Shown in pieces: positions 11,807 to 23,967 of a stretch of 64,000 nucleotides of DNA. The first letter of the stretch is position 1; each line of letters opens with the position of its first letter. The stretch covers positions 1,674,001-1,738,000 of the forward strand of contig CAMPDV010000008.1 of NCBI GenBank assembly GCA_946699065.1, given 5' to 3'. The position numbers were made by a program, and so were the translations under genes. The notes under the pieces were generated by a model. The model saw only the letters and a program-made list of their open reading frames with translations, was not told the DNA's origin and ran no database searches. The DNA is from Loxodes magnus. Taxonomy: Eukaryota > Ciliophora > Karyorelictea > Loxodida > Loxodidae.

Positions 11807-14800
11807 TTAATAATAAGCTTTAAGAGGAAATATAATTTCTTAAACAGAATTCAGATTAAAAGTTATTGGCTATAAATAATGACTTTATTTAAATAGGGAA
11901 ATTCTCATAAACTAAATATCTTTACTCATTTCCTTACTTATAATCTAAGTAGCTAAATAACTAGCAATTATATTTAGAATAGATTTATATTTTACCTTTG
12001 ATATTATAAGATTGATAAACTCATTTGTAGAAGCATTTATTAAGATATAACCTTATTTATTTAATATTTTGCAAATACATATGAATTAATAAAACGTGCC
12101 TTATAGTTTGAGCTAATTATAGCTTAAAGACAAACTAAGAAACATTTAGTAGCTTTTTATACTTATATTTATTTCTAGCTTTTACTTAATTTTAGTATTC
12201 ATTTTAAACTTTATAAGCATACAATTAACTTAAATTTATTTTTAAGATAAAATGCTTTTCATTTAAAAAGAGAATTAGATTAATAAATTATTATATCATA
12301 ACTAATAGTAATAAGTATAATATGGTATTAACTTAAAGAAAATAGATGGCAACTCTATCCTTTAATAATTAGCAAATTACTCATGGCTTAATTAAAAATT
12401 GAAAAAAAATTGTCTCCTTAAAGTCTTAATTTTAATGATTAGTAATACAAAGCTCAATTTATAAAAGTCAAAGTTATCTTTAAAGGTTGAATTACTAAAA
12501 TTTTATGTTCATAGTAAATATGCTTGATGAACCAAATAAGATCATTTACAAAACTAAATTATATAGAATCTAGCCATGATTTTGGTGAATCAATGAATTT
12601 TTTAATTCTTTTAGTAGATTATTTCTAAAATTTACAATTTAGAATTGGTTATGGATCTTATTTATCTTATAGTTATTACTATTATATTGAAATGTAAACA
12701 TTTAAGATGAAATTATAACTCTAGATTGAAATCCTTTTAGGATATTAAATAGTATGAAATGATTTTAATAAGTTATTTACCTTACTTTAAGTATTAGTTA
12801 TTTAGCTCATCTTTTTAGTTATTCATTAACTTATAAAAAAACACATTTTTATTGCTAATATCTTTCTTTTTGGGAAATAATACTAGTATTAATAATTATG
12901 AAATTTATTTTATTAAAAAACGAAAGAAGTTCCTAAGAATAGATTTCAGCAAACATCATTTGAACAATAGTAAAAAGATATTTGGAACATTAAGTTTAAA
13001 GTAACTATTTGTTGTTAATTAATTGTGTTCACTTCTTAAAATTAAAACATCATATTATTAGATTTGATTGAGATCTATATATTTTATATTCTACATTGCT
13101 TTTGCTTATTTAATCACAATTTAAAGTTATATCATAAAGCATAATATATCATATTCTCATATTAATAGATTTACTTGTTTATATTAAATTCCTATATAAT
13201 TTCCATCTATTTTCTTTCTTAAATACTCTATATTAAAAAGTATATCTTATAGATAAATTTGGTATATAAATTTAGATCTACGTAGTTACAAGAAAATACA
13301 CTATTTACTAATAATCTAAGAAGATGATATTTAAATAAAGATTAAATCTAATTTAATTACTTTAACCTTTTTCCACTTCTTTTGCCATAAAAACTAAATA
13401 AGAGCTTCTACCTATTTGCTTATTATAAAAGATTTTTTCCTAAGTATTAAACTTAAACTAGAATATTAATCAAAGAAATTAGTTTTTCTAAGTAATTTCA
13501 TAACATAATTCTAGGTATTAAAATTAAAAATTAGGATATTTTTAGTAAAATAACTAGATAATAAAACAAACTTAAAATATCATTATTATAATTGATAAGC
13601 TTCCTATTATTAAGTAAAGTCATTATTAATGTCTTATTATTAATAGGCTTTAATAAATTTGCTTTTTGAAAATTTTAAATAACTAAATTATCTGAAAATA
13701 TACACTAGTGTTATCATATTTTTAAACTAAAGATAAAATTTAATTAAAATAAAGCTTAGAAGTTGTTTTAGTATAAAACTTTCCAAATAAAAATTAAATT
13801 CCATTCTCTTATTATAACATTTCCTTTTTTTAAGATAAACATATTTAATTTATGAATTAAATTATTGACTAAAAGTTAACTCAAAAACAATTATTTTTTA
13901 GTTTAAAACTAATATCTTAAGCACGCATAATTCTTAAAATTTTTATAAGAATTTAACTAATTTAATAAACTATTTCTTGATTATAAAGAAAAATATCTTA
14001 TTTTTATTTAGAAATATCCAAGTGCTTCTATTTAGTTTTGTGGAGTTAAACTTAACATTATTTACTCAAACATTCTGTCTGATTATTTGTATTCGAATAT
14101 CTGAAATCATTAACTATAATGTGTAAAATTATATTCTCTCTTCAATAAATTTAATCTATTTTTAACAATAAAGAAAAAATTAAGGATGATTTATATTGCG
14201 ATAACAGTTTTAATTAGTAGTAATTAAATTCTGAATCTTTTTCATATGCTTTTATGATATAAATTATTTTTTAACATAAAAGACTTAATATTTGCTTCAT
14301 TTTATAATTTGTATTCATTAAAATTTAACATGAAGCTTTATCCTTTTCTTGATTGCAATTTAATGCTTATATTTTCTGATTTTATGGAAATGTTTTATTT
14401 AATTTTGCATTTTAATCTTTTATTTTTCAAAGAAACATTAGCAGCATACTTGCTTTTGTTTATCAAACATTTTTTGTAGTATTTTCTTAATAAAAAATAG
14501 CTCCATGAAATTAATTTTTCTTAAAATATCCTTAATTTTTCAATCACTTGCTCTTAGATATAAAAAATATTCTTAAAAATATAAATATCCAAACTAAATT
14601 AGGTAATTTATTCAAGAAGCATAAAAGAGAATTTTATTAAGTATCAAAAGAAAATTTATTAATAGTTAGAAAAATATTGTTATTATGAGATAGTTCACCA
14701 CTGATTGTAACTCATTGGGTTAATTTACAAATTTCATTATAAAAAATTTCAAATTTTTATGCTTTTCTGCAAGTAAATTGCTTTGTATTGCCAGCAAGAG

Positions 14801-15149
14801 TCACTTTTAATCGTTTATTATAGCTAAAAATTTTTATAGAATATACATTCAAATTAAATATAATAAAATTGATAAATTTTATCCTGAAACTTCATATAAA
14901 AATCGTCTAGTATTCATTCTAATTTTTCAATTTTTTATTTTTATTTAAGATTTTATATTCTTTGATGCATTGATTGTATAAAGAACTCTTAAGATTAATG
15001 TTATACTTATTTTTAATATTTTGTTCGGTATGAAAGAGTTTTATAATTCTTATTTCTAAGATATTAATTAAAAGAGGTTTGCTATTTCTTAGAAGACATT
15101 TTTCAATATTAAATTATAATAATTATTATTAATTATAGAGGATCTGTCA
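11807..15149. other. AT-rich spacer DNA, no gene recognised
   Basis: No tRNA, no member of the two dispersed families and no motif-bearing frame was found in either direction. Confidence 0.45.
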
Positions 15150-15570
15150 TTATTAGTCTAAAAACTTTTAAGTTTGATTGTACTTATTCTAATATAACTT
15201 ACGTGCTTCCTACAAAGTTGCACAAAGATTTCTTGCTCTTCTTTTTCTATTTCTCAGCTTTCTTCCTCCTCTTGTAGAATGATATACCCTTATGTTATTT
15301 TAATATCTTCTTCATTTTAATATTGTTTGCTTATGCTTTTGCTTCATGCAATTCTAATTCTTAGTTTAATTCTCTTCTATAATTTGTCCTTATTGCGTAA
15401 AATATAGTAAATTCAGTTTATTCTAGAGTTTCAATTCTTCTATCTTTTTTTTTTATAAATTACTAGCATGATCTAACTAAATGTCCTTTTCTCTTGCAAA
15501 GCCAGATTCTAAGTATAGTTATCTGTTTATAAATTAGTGTTTATTCCAACTCAATGTCCAAAGAATTTCC
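15150..15570 (-). mobile_element. Zinc-knuckle (gag-like/ORF1-like) relic
   Basis: The minus strand shows a CKRKGHLVRSC knuckle core with QQF directly after it, matching the order seen in the relic at 9460-10010. About 30 residues on, QGQI corresponds to the GxIY motif. A basic Arg/Lys-rich stretch lies further downstream. It is a broken, old copy with several breaks. No flanking duplication or tail was identified. Confidence 0.45.
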
Positions 15571-18500
15571 TTTGGGATATACATTGATTATATTTGTGCT
15601 GTAATCCCGTTAAGCTTCATTTCTACCTTCAAAAATCTCACATTCACTTAGTAAATTTAGGTTTATTACTAATTTCCTATTTTAATAAATTATTTTTACT
15701 GAATCTTCACAAAATTTGACAGTATGCTTTTAATATTTTTGTTTATTTAATTGATTTAATTTTAAATATTCTTATTTTCTGTGAAATTTTTTGGATTTTC
15801 TTTTTTAATTGTTAAGATTAAAGGTTGTCTATATGATTTATTTATTCTGGGTAGAAACAATTTATTATATATATAATATTTGAAATATTTCTCTGCCACA
15901 ATGAATCATTTTTTATTTCAAAGTTATAATACACATAAAAATATAATTATTTGATTATACTCTATTTAAGTTATTTAAAAAAATACTTAATTATTTTATG
16001 TATTTCCCAAATATTTCTTTAATAAGTATTTGCCTTTTACTTTGCATACCTATAAATTTCTATAATTAATGTGAAGAATAATTTTATTTTGCTTTAATAA
16101 TAAAAAATAAATCTAACTTGCTTGCTTCCTTAATTCAAATAATCTCATTAATAAATTATTTATCCTTCGAAGGAGCGAAACTCAACACTGTATATAATTA
16201 TAGCAGATTTCTTACTATTATAATTTTCCTTAGGTTTAATAATTTAATTTGTTATTAGAATCTATTTAGAAATTATATTAAGTAAAAAGAATTTAAAATT
16301 AGATTAATTGAGTTTTAACTTTATTTTTAGCCAAATCCTGTAATCAGATTATTACCACAATAAAGGATATTAATCTATTAATAGTCGTAATTATTTTAAT
16401 TCATACATGAATTAGGAATTTTCGAACTTATAAGTATAAAAAGAATCAAGTTATTATGATTGTCTTTTTATTTAAAATATTAAAATTTTTTAAACTTTTC
16501 AAAAAATATCATATTTGAACAGATAGATAATAAGTTTAAAAAAATTGTAAATATCAATAATGAAATTTAGAAGATATAAGTAGATTGGGATTATGCATAT
16601 TTTATTTTAATGAAGTTATTATTATAGAAATTTTTTAATATAATTATTCTAGTATTTTTTAACACATTCAATACCTGTCAATTTCAATCTTTACTTTGCC
16701 TAACTTATATAAATAAGTCAAGGCTATTTGTCTAGCATGTTTGCCTGTCTATAATTTTACCTTTTAAAATCATTTTCTATCTAACCACAATAATATGATG
16801 ATTTCTTATTTTTTTAATTAAAAATGATTAAGATACTGTCATAAGTTTAGAGAAGCTTTAAATATATTAATAATGTAATAATGTAAATCTTTCTTTTTTA
16901 TTTATTGCATTTAATGCATAAAAAATATCAGCAAAAATAGTTAAATAAATATCTTCAATCTTTATTTCATATTGTAAAATTGAGTCTAATCTCTTTATTT
17001 ATTAGAGTCTATTTAAGAATCTAGTTTGCAAATTGTAGAATGAATTGAATTTCTAGCAGCAAGAATAGAAAATATTTATATTTATTACTTATTTCATTAT
17101 TTTGCTATAAATGGCCTAGTTTTACTCTTTTTATGCTTCATATATTCAAAGTGCTTTAGCTTAAATTGAGTTTAGCATTTACTGATATTTGAATGTCTTT
17201 TTTATTTAACTCTATTTCTTCTATAATATCTTAGAAGAAAAATTTTTGAATACTAAAAATTGAAATCAAAAGGATATTAAATACATCTAATGTAAGACAG
17301 CTAATGGATTGATTGAAATAAAAATCACAAACATTAAGAAATTCAAATTTAAGTAAGACAAATGTATCAAATGCCTTTTACAAAGCAAATATAAACCTTA
17401 TTTTGCAAAATCAATGTTTTCAAAATTGAAAATAAATAGATCTGATAATATTTATATATAATTAAAAAAGAAACTAATCTATTTTCTTATAAAACCAGTA
17501 TATTAAATAATTTGTATTAGGTATATTAAAAAAATAAGTAATCAAAGAAATTATGTAAATGGTTGAAGATGAAGTAATTATTAGATTTTTTATAAAAACA
17601 TTTGTTTATTAAGAAATGATGTAGCCTTAAAGTGCAAATCAAGAACTCTTAATCTGATTTTAAAAAAATTTTGATCTAAAATTTTATTTAAAGAAATGAT
17701 TTTATTACTTCTAATAAATTTATTAGTTTTACATCTTTTATTTCAGATTTCTTTATTTTATAATTCATTAAAAAATTATTAATTGTTAGCATTAGAGATT
17801 AAGTTATTTATTTAAGGTCTTATACTTCTTTTGTTAGCTTCTAATTGTCCAATTGTAGCAAATAAAAGTCGTTAGAAAGATCTGGTTAATTATTAGGATT
17901 TGTTGAAGAATTTTATTGCTTCTTAGGTTACATATAAATAAGGGAAGTGCCTATAGCATTGCATAAAACTGGTAAAATTAAATGAATTTAATATAGCTTT
18001 TTTTATTGCATATAAAGTTATTAATCTTTTTAATTTAACTTGTACTTTTTTCTAATATTATAATTCTCTTATTAAATACATTTTTTTCTATTATTTTTCT
18101 GAACTTTAAACTATTTTTATAGAGAAATATACCCTTAAAGTCTATGAATCGAATTCACTATTTTAAATAGTTTCAAAGCTTTAAAATTTTGTTTAATATA
18201 TTAAGGATTTCTATTTGAACAATTAAGGTATTCAAGAACCTCCTGATAATTATAAGGAATTAAAAGGTTTTACATTTGCGATTTACTATATTTATTTTAT
18301 AGTTATATTAAATATATTTGATATTCCATAATGGAGAACTTTGCTCGTATACCAAAAGGATTTAAATAAGATACCAATAAATTTATATATTTATATTTAT
18401 CATTTTTATCCTTTTCTAAGAGATTTTTTTGTTTTTAATGAAAAATATTAACTTCAATGTAATTTTTAATTTATTTGATTATAAAAATTTAATTTATATG

Positions 18501-19235
18501 ATAAATAGTGAAATTTCGTTAAAATTATAATAAGAAAATATAAAAATACATTTAATTTCTAAGGTAATTAGTTTAATATCAGATTAAATAATCTAAATTA
18601 TCGAAAATGTTGTATCTTTTCACTAAAGTTTCAAGAGTCTTATTATTTATTTTATTCAATTTATTATATTATTTAGGAAAATCGCCATTTATAAATTTTA
18701 TCCAATCCTATGTAGACTATTATATCAAAAGTTTCATATTTTCATATAAAATATTTGAAAAAAAAATGTTTAAATTATTTAGGACTTTCATATCTTAAGC
18801 AAGCACAAATTATTCTTTTACTTATATAAAATAACTTTTCAGCCAGTCTAATGCTTTTCAATTTTTAATTTAGATAGATTCATGTTTCAATATTTTTTAA
18901 AGGATAAATTATAAAGGATTGTTTATATATTTGATATAAAATGTAATTAGAGATTAATCTAACCTTTTAATTTTATTAGTTATATCGTAAAATTGGTTAT
19001 ATAATAATAATAATTTAGTCTTTATCTTAAAATTTAAAACCCAATTCTTCAATGAGTTTGAAGATCTTAGTTTGAACAAAAAATATCCTTTAAAAAATAC
19101 AAAAAAAGGTATTTTTAATTGATAAATTCTCAATATAAGATAATCATTTTATTAAGTGCTCTTTATTATTAATAGATATGAAGATATTTCAAATAAAATC
19201 ATTATAAATTACAATAATTGCAAACGCATTTAAAT
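15571..19235. other. AT-rich spacer DNA, no supported gene
   Basis: Open frames exist (for example 17111-17566 and 18607-19121 in the ciliate code) but lack a second copy or a convincing motif. The stretch ends at the target-site duplication of the retroposon. Confidence 0.4.
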
Positions 19236-19261
19236 AAAATAAATGTGTATATAATTTGAAA

Positions 19262-19999
19262 ATGGAAGGCTTAAAGAAAGGTTTCTACACCACATCCAAG
19301 AAATAGGAGAGGAAACCAGAAACCGAAATAACCCAGACCCCTGCCAAGTAACAAGAATCTCATCTATCAGGAACACAAACCAGGGAAGAGTACTAACAGG
19401 CTAGGAAAATCCACAAACTTACCCCGGCATCTTAGGAGAAGCCAAGGAAACAACCTAAGTCTGCTCTACATTAGGAGACATCGGAAGTCTATCCTCCCTG
19501 ACAAATGAACGTGGAGCAGCTCATTAAAGTAGTGCTAAGCCTCTAACAAGAGGTAAAGAAGCTTAAAAGGGAAAATACGAAACTAATGGACCTGATTGAG
19601 CAACAGGGTACAAGAGAGCTCCGAATGGCAAACTGGGAAAGGGAGCTCGACAACATCTGGAAACACCAACAGGAACAAATGAAACATATGAATGACTCAA
19701 TAAAGACAATTTAAGAGCAGAACAAGCAAATAATCTAGAGCCAGAGCCAAGTGCAAGAAATTCCTAAGATAGAGAAAATGAACATTGAAGAAGAGCAAGT
19801 AATCAAAATGGCAAGAGAGAAAAGAATTAAGAAGAAATGCTATTTCTGTGGTAGCTATAGACACCTATATAGGAAATGTAGGAAATTCCAGGAATACAAA
19901 AGAGAATATTGGATAAGAGAAAAGAAAGAAAGAGAAATGCTCTATTGTAGCGCAGAGGGGAATATATATAAAAAAAAGATGGAATAAAAGAAGTGGTGA
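19262..19999 (+). CDS. Coiled-coil/CCHC zinc-knuckle protein (ORF1-like)
   Basis: With TAA/TAG as Gln this is a whole-looking frame of 245 residues ending at TGA. The N-terminus MEGLKKGF and a following KPET are shared with the copy at 28968. Residues about 82-160 form a charged, Gln-rich coiled coil (EQLIKVV, LQQEVKKLKREN). A CCHC knuckle follows at Cys193, Cys196, His201 and Cys206, spaced x2-x4-x4. About 25 residues later comes GNIYKKK, the family's GxIY motif. Such proteins bind nucleic acid: this is the layout of LINE ORF1 or gag-like nucleocapsid proteins, and the flanking duplication and tail favour the LINE side. Codon use is richer in G and C than in neighbouring DNA, consistent with a recent arrival. 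The substrate and enzymatic partner are unknown. Confidence 0.8.
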
Positions 20000-20106
20000 A
20001 ACAAGAACCTTAGTAATACGGAATAAGGTAAACCAAGAAATGTAAATAGGAACAAGGAAGAGAAAGCAAGACATAAATCAAGAAAACTTTTTACAAACTT
20101 ATTTTA

Positions 20107-20131
20107 CGCGGCGGTGATGTAGACTGCTGCG
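20107..20131 (+). other. GC-rich 3' hairpin of retroposon
   Basis: CGCGGCGGT pairs with ACTGCTGCG over nine positions (two G-U pairs on the RNA) around the loop GATGTAG. It sits about 110 bases after the stop codon and just before the ATT-rich tail. The units at 28944-29788 and 30463-30780 also have a hairpin near their 3' end. A role as a recognition structure for a reverse transcriptase is plausible, by analogy with LINE 3' hairpins. Confidence 0.6.
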
Positions 20132-21427
20132 AAACATTTAAATCAAATTATTATAATTATTAAAAAAATAAATGTAAGATAAATATCCTATAATTAAGGA
20201 TATAATATATAGAAATTTCTTTATTTCTTTATTTAATCAAAAATATATATAGTTTAGTGTATTCATCACTATATTTTAAATTAGTCTGAATATGCTTAAT
20301 TGATAAAACTTTAGTGAGAAAACTTTAATTAATTTTTCTATTAATAAGTAACTAATTTTCAATAGGATTATTTCATAATTGTAGTTTTAAACAATCAGAT
20401 ACTTTCTTGCTTTTTGTTAATAAGCAAAGTTATAATATATAAATAAATTGAATGAAGTTCATATATCTAAGCACAATAATAGTAAAATACATAATAGCAA
20501 TAACTTTGAAATACTTACTAAAATATACAACTATTAATTTAGAAAATAGTTTTCATAACTAAATTTTAAATTTATTATAACTGGATAATCAAAATATATG
20601 GGTTACTATTAAAAGAATATTAAACAATCAAAATTATAGCAACAATTTGCTAGATTCATAATTAATCTATAAATGTATGTCATAACTTCAAAGCTAATTA
20701 TAAATGATTGAAATAAGTATAGATATATATCATCTTTAGTTAGATGATTAAGGATTATTTTAAAAATATTAATAATTCTAATTTTAGGATAATTTGTACA
20801 TTATGCTCATTACATAAAGCAAATGCTCACTTTATTTAAATTTTTATTTTATTTTAAATATTTATTCATCAAAGGCTACTTTAACTAATTTTAGTTTTAC
20901 TTATAAATGAAATTAATAATAATTTTGTTAAAGTGTTTGATATAAGAGGAACAACTTAATTGGATATTTAATAAGGTTACTATGAAATATTCTAAGATAT
21001 CCTTATACTTAGGTTAAAGTTCATATATTTAAAAAAAAAATTAGTTTAGAAGAAAAAACTCTACTTATGTAAAAATAAAGTTAGACTTATTTCAAAAGGC
21101 ATTTTAGAATAATTGAAATTAACTAAAATAATAAGCTTATTAATTAATTTCTCTAATGTATAAATTAAAAATATTATATAAAATACAATCTCATACCATT
21201 TCCTAATTTTCCTTCAAATTTATACTTGATTAAGCTTTATTAAGTTTATTTAAACTTTGGATAATTTCTTTCTCAGCCTCTTAGATATTCTTAATTAAAT
21301 TTAATTATTTACAATATTTTTTAATTATCTTAGAATATTTCTTAATGGATAACTTACTGTAAAATAATTTTATTTTTAGATGATTAAAGTTATTTATATG
21401 GTTTATTCTTTTATATAACTAAAATCT

Positions 21428-21898
21428 TCATGAAAAGTCCTCTAGCTACTTGCATAGCAAATTAATGTAATCTATGTTTCCTGTGCTTATTACTCTTTGC
21501 TTTATGGTGATTTTATGATGGAGTAAGAACTAAGCCTCTTTCATTGCTTGATACTACTTGTATTTAAACTTAAGCATTTTAAAAGTGTAAGGTTAAAACT
21601 CCTTCTTTAGCTTTTACCAGTATCTACGACTTTAGCACTGATGCTTTTGCGAAATCCTAACAAATTTTAATGCTTAATCTCTATTCCACTAATTATTAAT
21701 AAGCGGATTGAGTACAAATAACCATCTACGCTTTACTTGCTTATCACATTTTACTATCACACCGTTATGAAACGTTTTATTTATATACCTTGCAATTTTG
21801 GTTCATTTGTAGAACCAGTTGCTCTTATTCATTTTGTCCATAATAAATAAATCTTCCTCATAAGACCATTCATCTTCAATTACGTTGGATTCTTTCAT
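21428..21898 (-). CDS. Myb/SANT-like DNA-binding protein, right-arm copy
   Basis: This is the arm counterpart of 6641-7111. Start, end and the TGA at codon 32 are the same, and I see no difference over the stretches I compared. Flanking arm DNA does differ in places, for example CAA(TTA)GG against CAA(TTA)AG just after the gene. The same Myb repeat is present, with Trp at 11 and 59 and TGA at the second-tryptophan position. Two copies in mirror orientation, better matched than their flanks, suggest recent gene conversion between arms or selection on the gene. The function is inferred as DNA binding; the target is unknown. Confidence 0.8.
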
Positions 21899-21903
21899 TT
21901 TTA

Positions 21904-21910
21904 TACGAAC
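21904..21910 (-). promoter_or_regulatory. NYTCGTA motif before Myb-like start
   Basis: The plus-strand TACGAAC here is GTTCGTA on the coding strand, five bases before the start codon. It is the arm duplicate of the site at 6629-6635. Confidence 0.4.
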
Positions 21911-22332
21911 ATTTAAATAAAAAGGAAATAAGTTAATTTATCAAATCATTGATTTAAATTAAGCTTAATCTTTTATTAGCTAAATTAAATAGAACCAACA
22001 AGCAAGTTTGCCAAGCATTTATTATTTTACTTGCTCATTTTAATTAACTAATGCTTATTTCTCTTTTATAAACCCTTGAGTCTAAAGCCTTTTAAAGATG
22101 ATTAAGACTTAAGCTAATAGCTTATTTAAATGCCTTTATAATTCTATTGCTTTAAATTAAATTTAAGCAATATTATTATTATTATTCTTAAGTATCTTCT
22201 ATTAAGCACTGAGTCTTAATCATAACTAGAGAGTGCTTTTATTAAGTAGTAAGATAGATAGGAATTAGCCTTTTATATTCTTTCACTAGCATATTAGTTG
22301 GAATTTAAGTTTCCTTTGCCTTTAATTAGTGA

Positions 22333-23244
22333 ATCTAATAAATAAACTAAAGAAGGCAATATAGCTTATTGATTAACTAAAATAGAATACTAGTACTTTG
22401 GTCTTTTAGTAAATATCATAAGCTTAAATACTAACAACAATCACTCTTATTTATTTAGAACTTCACAGTTGCTACTAGTAGTAAAGTGATTAAGTTATAA
22501 TAAGCTAGCTAGATGTTAAAGCTAATAAGACTTAGATAGTAATCAAATGTATTTATATCAATGCTTTTAGCTTTTATACTTATCTCTAAGTTAAACTATT
22601 TACTTTAGTATGGGTAGGATGTTCCCAGTTTAAATAGCGATAACCTATTTTAGTCATTGAAAATGCATTAATATCTAAACTAAATTTTACCAGTTTAATC
22701 ATTAGCAGTCTCAAAATAGTCAAAGTTAGTATTTAAAGAAATTGGATAAGGAAATAAAGGATAAACTTAAAAGTGCACATTACTTACTGTGGAACTTCCT
22801 CATATAAGTATTCTCAGTATAGCCATCAAAAATTCAGATCTCCTATACAAATTAACTTAATAATCTAGCAAAATTAGGCAGAGTCTTGTAGCTAAGCTAT
22901 AGCAAATATAAGGTTAAGCACTAATAATTAAATTTAATGAATTTGAATAAAGAAAATAAAATACTTAATAGAAAGTAGCTAAGGAAATAAGATAAATTAT
23001 CTTATTATAACTAAAACCTAAGAAAGATTTATAGTTTAATAAAAGATCTTAAAAACAACTCCAAAAACATAATCCTAACTTAGTAGGATATTTAAGTCTC
23101 AAGTATGTTTTCATAATTTATGCTGGCTTCTATAGAAAAAGATAATAAAAATATAATAATTTAATTAATTAAAAGGCTTTTCAGAGTAAACAAGCATAAT
23201 ATAGCTAAACTATTGCACAGATCTACATTTAATAGTTATCACAC
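22333..23244 (+). other. Arm DNA with a 304-codon TGA-free frame, not called as a gene
   Basis: This frame has no TGA for 304 codons, but TAA and TAG are frequent in it, and G+C by codon position, counted by hand over about 200 codons, is nearly flat (58/51/50). At this base composition several such runs are expected in the window by chance. The two arm differences checked outside third positions would change the residue. I therefore treat it as non-coding arm DNA. Confidence 0.4.
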
Positions 23245-23899
23245 TGAATAGAAATTAAAATATGAAAAGCTTTAACTATTTATTAGCTTTAATCCAATTA
23301 CTATTTATCTCTAAAACTACAATCATGCTATTTTAATCCTTAAACTAAGTATAAAGTATAAAACTTTTAAATTTAGATAGCAAAAATAAAATTGATTTGA
23401 AATACTAGTAAGACAAATAATAAGAACTTTAATATCTAAATAAGCTTTTAAAATTAATTATCTTAGTTCTTATTCTAAATGATACTATCTTTATAGATAA
23501 TAGCTTAATAAGCTATTAATCTATTCAAATACTTTATATAATTAAAAATAAAATCCATTGAAACATAAGATAAATATATAATATGAGTGTATAGAGTTTA
23601 TTAAGAAGTATAGCACTTATCTAAAATAGGAATTAACTATAACTAATAAACTAAAATTTAAGAATTATTGGCTTTGTATATTTGATAGAAAGTTAGATTA
23701 TTATAAAATAATCTATTTAATAATTATATTTACTTCCTTAATTTAACTAAAGAATTAGCTAAGATGAATAAAATAGAGATATATCTTAATCAGCTTTTTA
23801 AGGATTTAAGCTTTCAAAAGAATAACCCTATAAATGAAAAAAATTTTAAAAGTAGCAATAAAAAGATTTAAATAGCTAATAAAAAATTTATTATCTAAT

Positions 23900-23967
23900 C
23901 ACATATTTTATAGAGGCTAGAATATTCGAATCTCATCTAGAAGACCTGAGTTCAAGTCCCGATGTAA
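23900..23967 (+). pseudogene. tRNA-Glu relic in right arm
   Basis: This is the arm duplicate of 4568-4635. It resembles tRNA-Glu(CTC) from the D-arm region through the T loop (GAATATTCG, CTC, AAGACC, TTCAAG) but does not form a paired acceptor stem. A run of six T follows three bases after GATG. It reads CTGAG at the T stem where the left arm has CCAAG, so at least one arm has changed since duplication. Confidence 0.6.

Larger units (their letters stand above)
19236..20175 (+). mobile_element. Compact zinc-knuckle retroposon next to right arm
   Basis: A unit of about 0.92 kb is bounded by an 11-bp direct repeat AAAATAAATGT at 19236-19246 and 20165-20175, taken as a target-site duplication. 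Inside are one ORF (19262-19999), a GC-rich hairpin (20107-20131) and an ATT-rich tail. G+C is clearly higher than in the surroundings, so the boundaries also show as a composition step. A related unit at 28944-29788 has the same order of parts. A single ORF, a simple-repeat tail and a short duplication are the pattern left by target-primed reverse transcription, so I read it as a LINE-dependent or ORF1-only unit. No reverse transcriptase is encoded. It lies 5 bases from the inner end of the right arm. Confidence 0.65.

Noticed and set aside
17111-17566. Plus-strand frame beginning MAQFYSF with a CIKC and a later NIYIQLKKK stretch
   Set aside because: The resemblance to the zinc-knuckle family is limited to two short words. 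No His-Cys half of the knuckle is visible and no second copy exists in the window.
18607-19121. Hydrophobic plus-strand frame, about 170 codons in the ciliate code
   Set aside because: Long TGA-free frames are expected by chance at this base composition. The text is Phe/Leu/Ile/Asn-rich without motifs or a second copy.
19865-20074. Minus-strand frame of 69 codons
   Set aside because: It is antisense to the zinc-knuckle ORF and its 3' region. The Phe/Leu-rich text mirrors Lys/Glu-rich coding DNA.
19236-20175. Reading the zinc-knuckle units as LTR-retrotransposon gag remnants or solo elements
   Set aside because: No long terminal repeats are present. A target duplication of 11-15 bp, a simple-repeat tail and a 5'-truncated copy fit LINE-type insertion better.
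22333-23244. 304-codon TGA-free frame in the right arm
   Set aside because: G+C shows little codon-position bias, some arm differences would be non-synonymous, and equally protein-like text appears in the opposite strand. Chance openness explains it.
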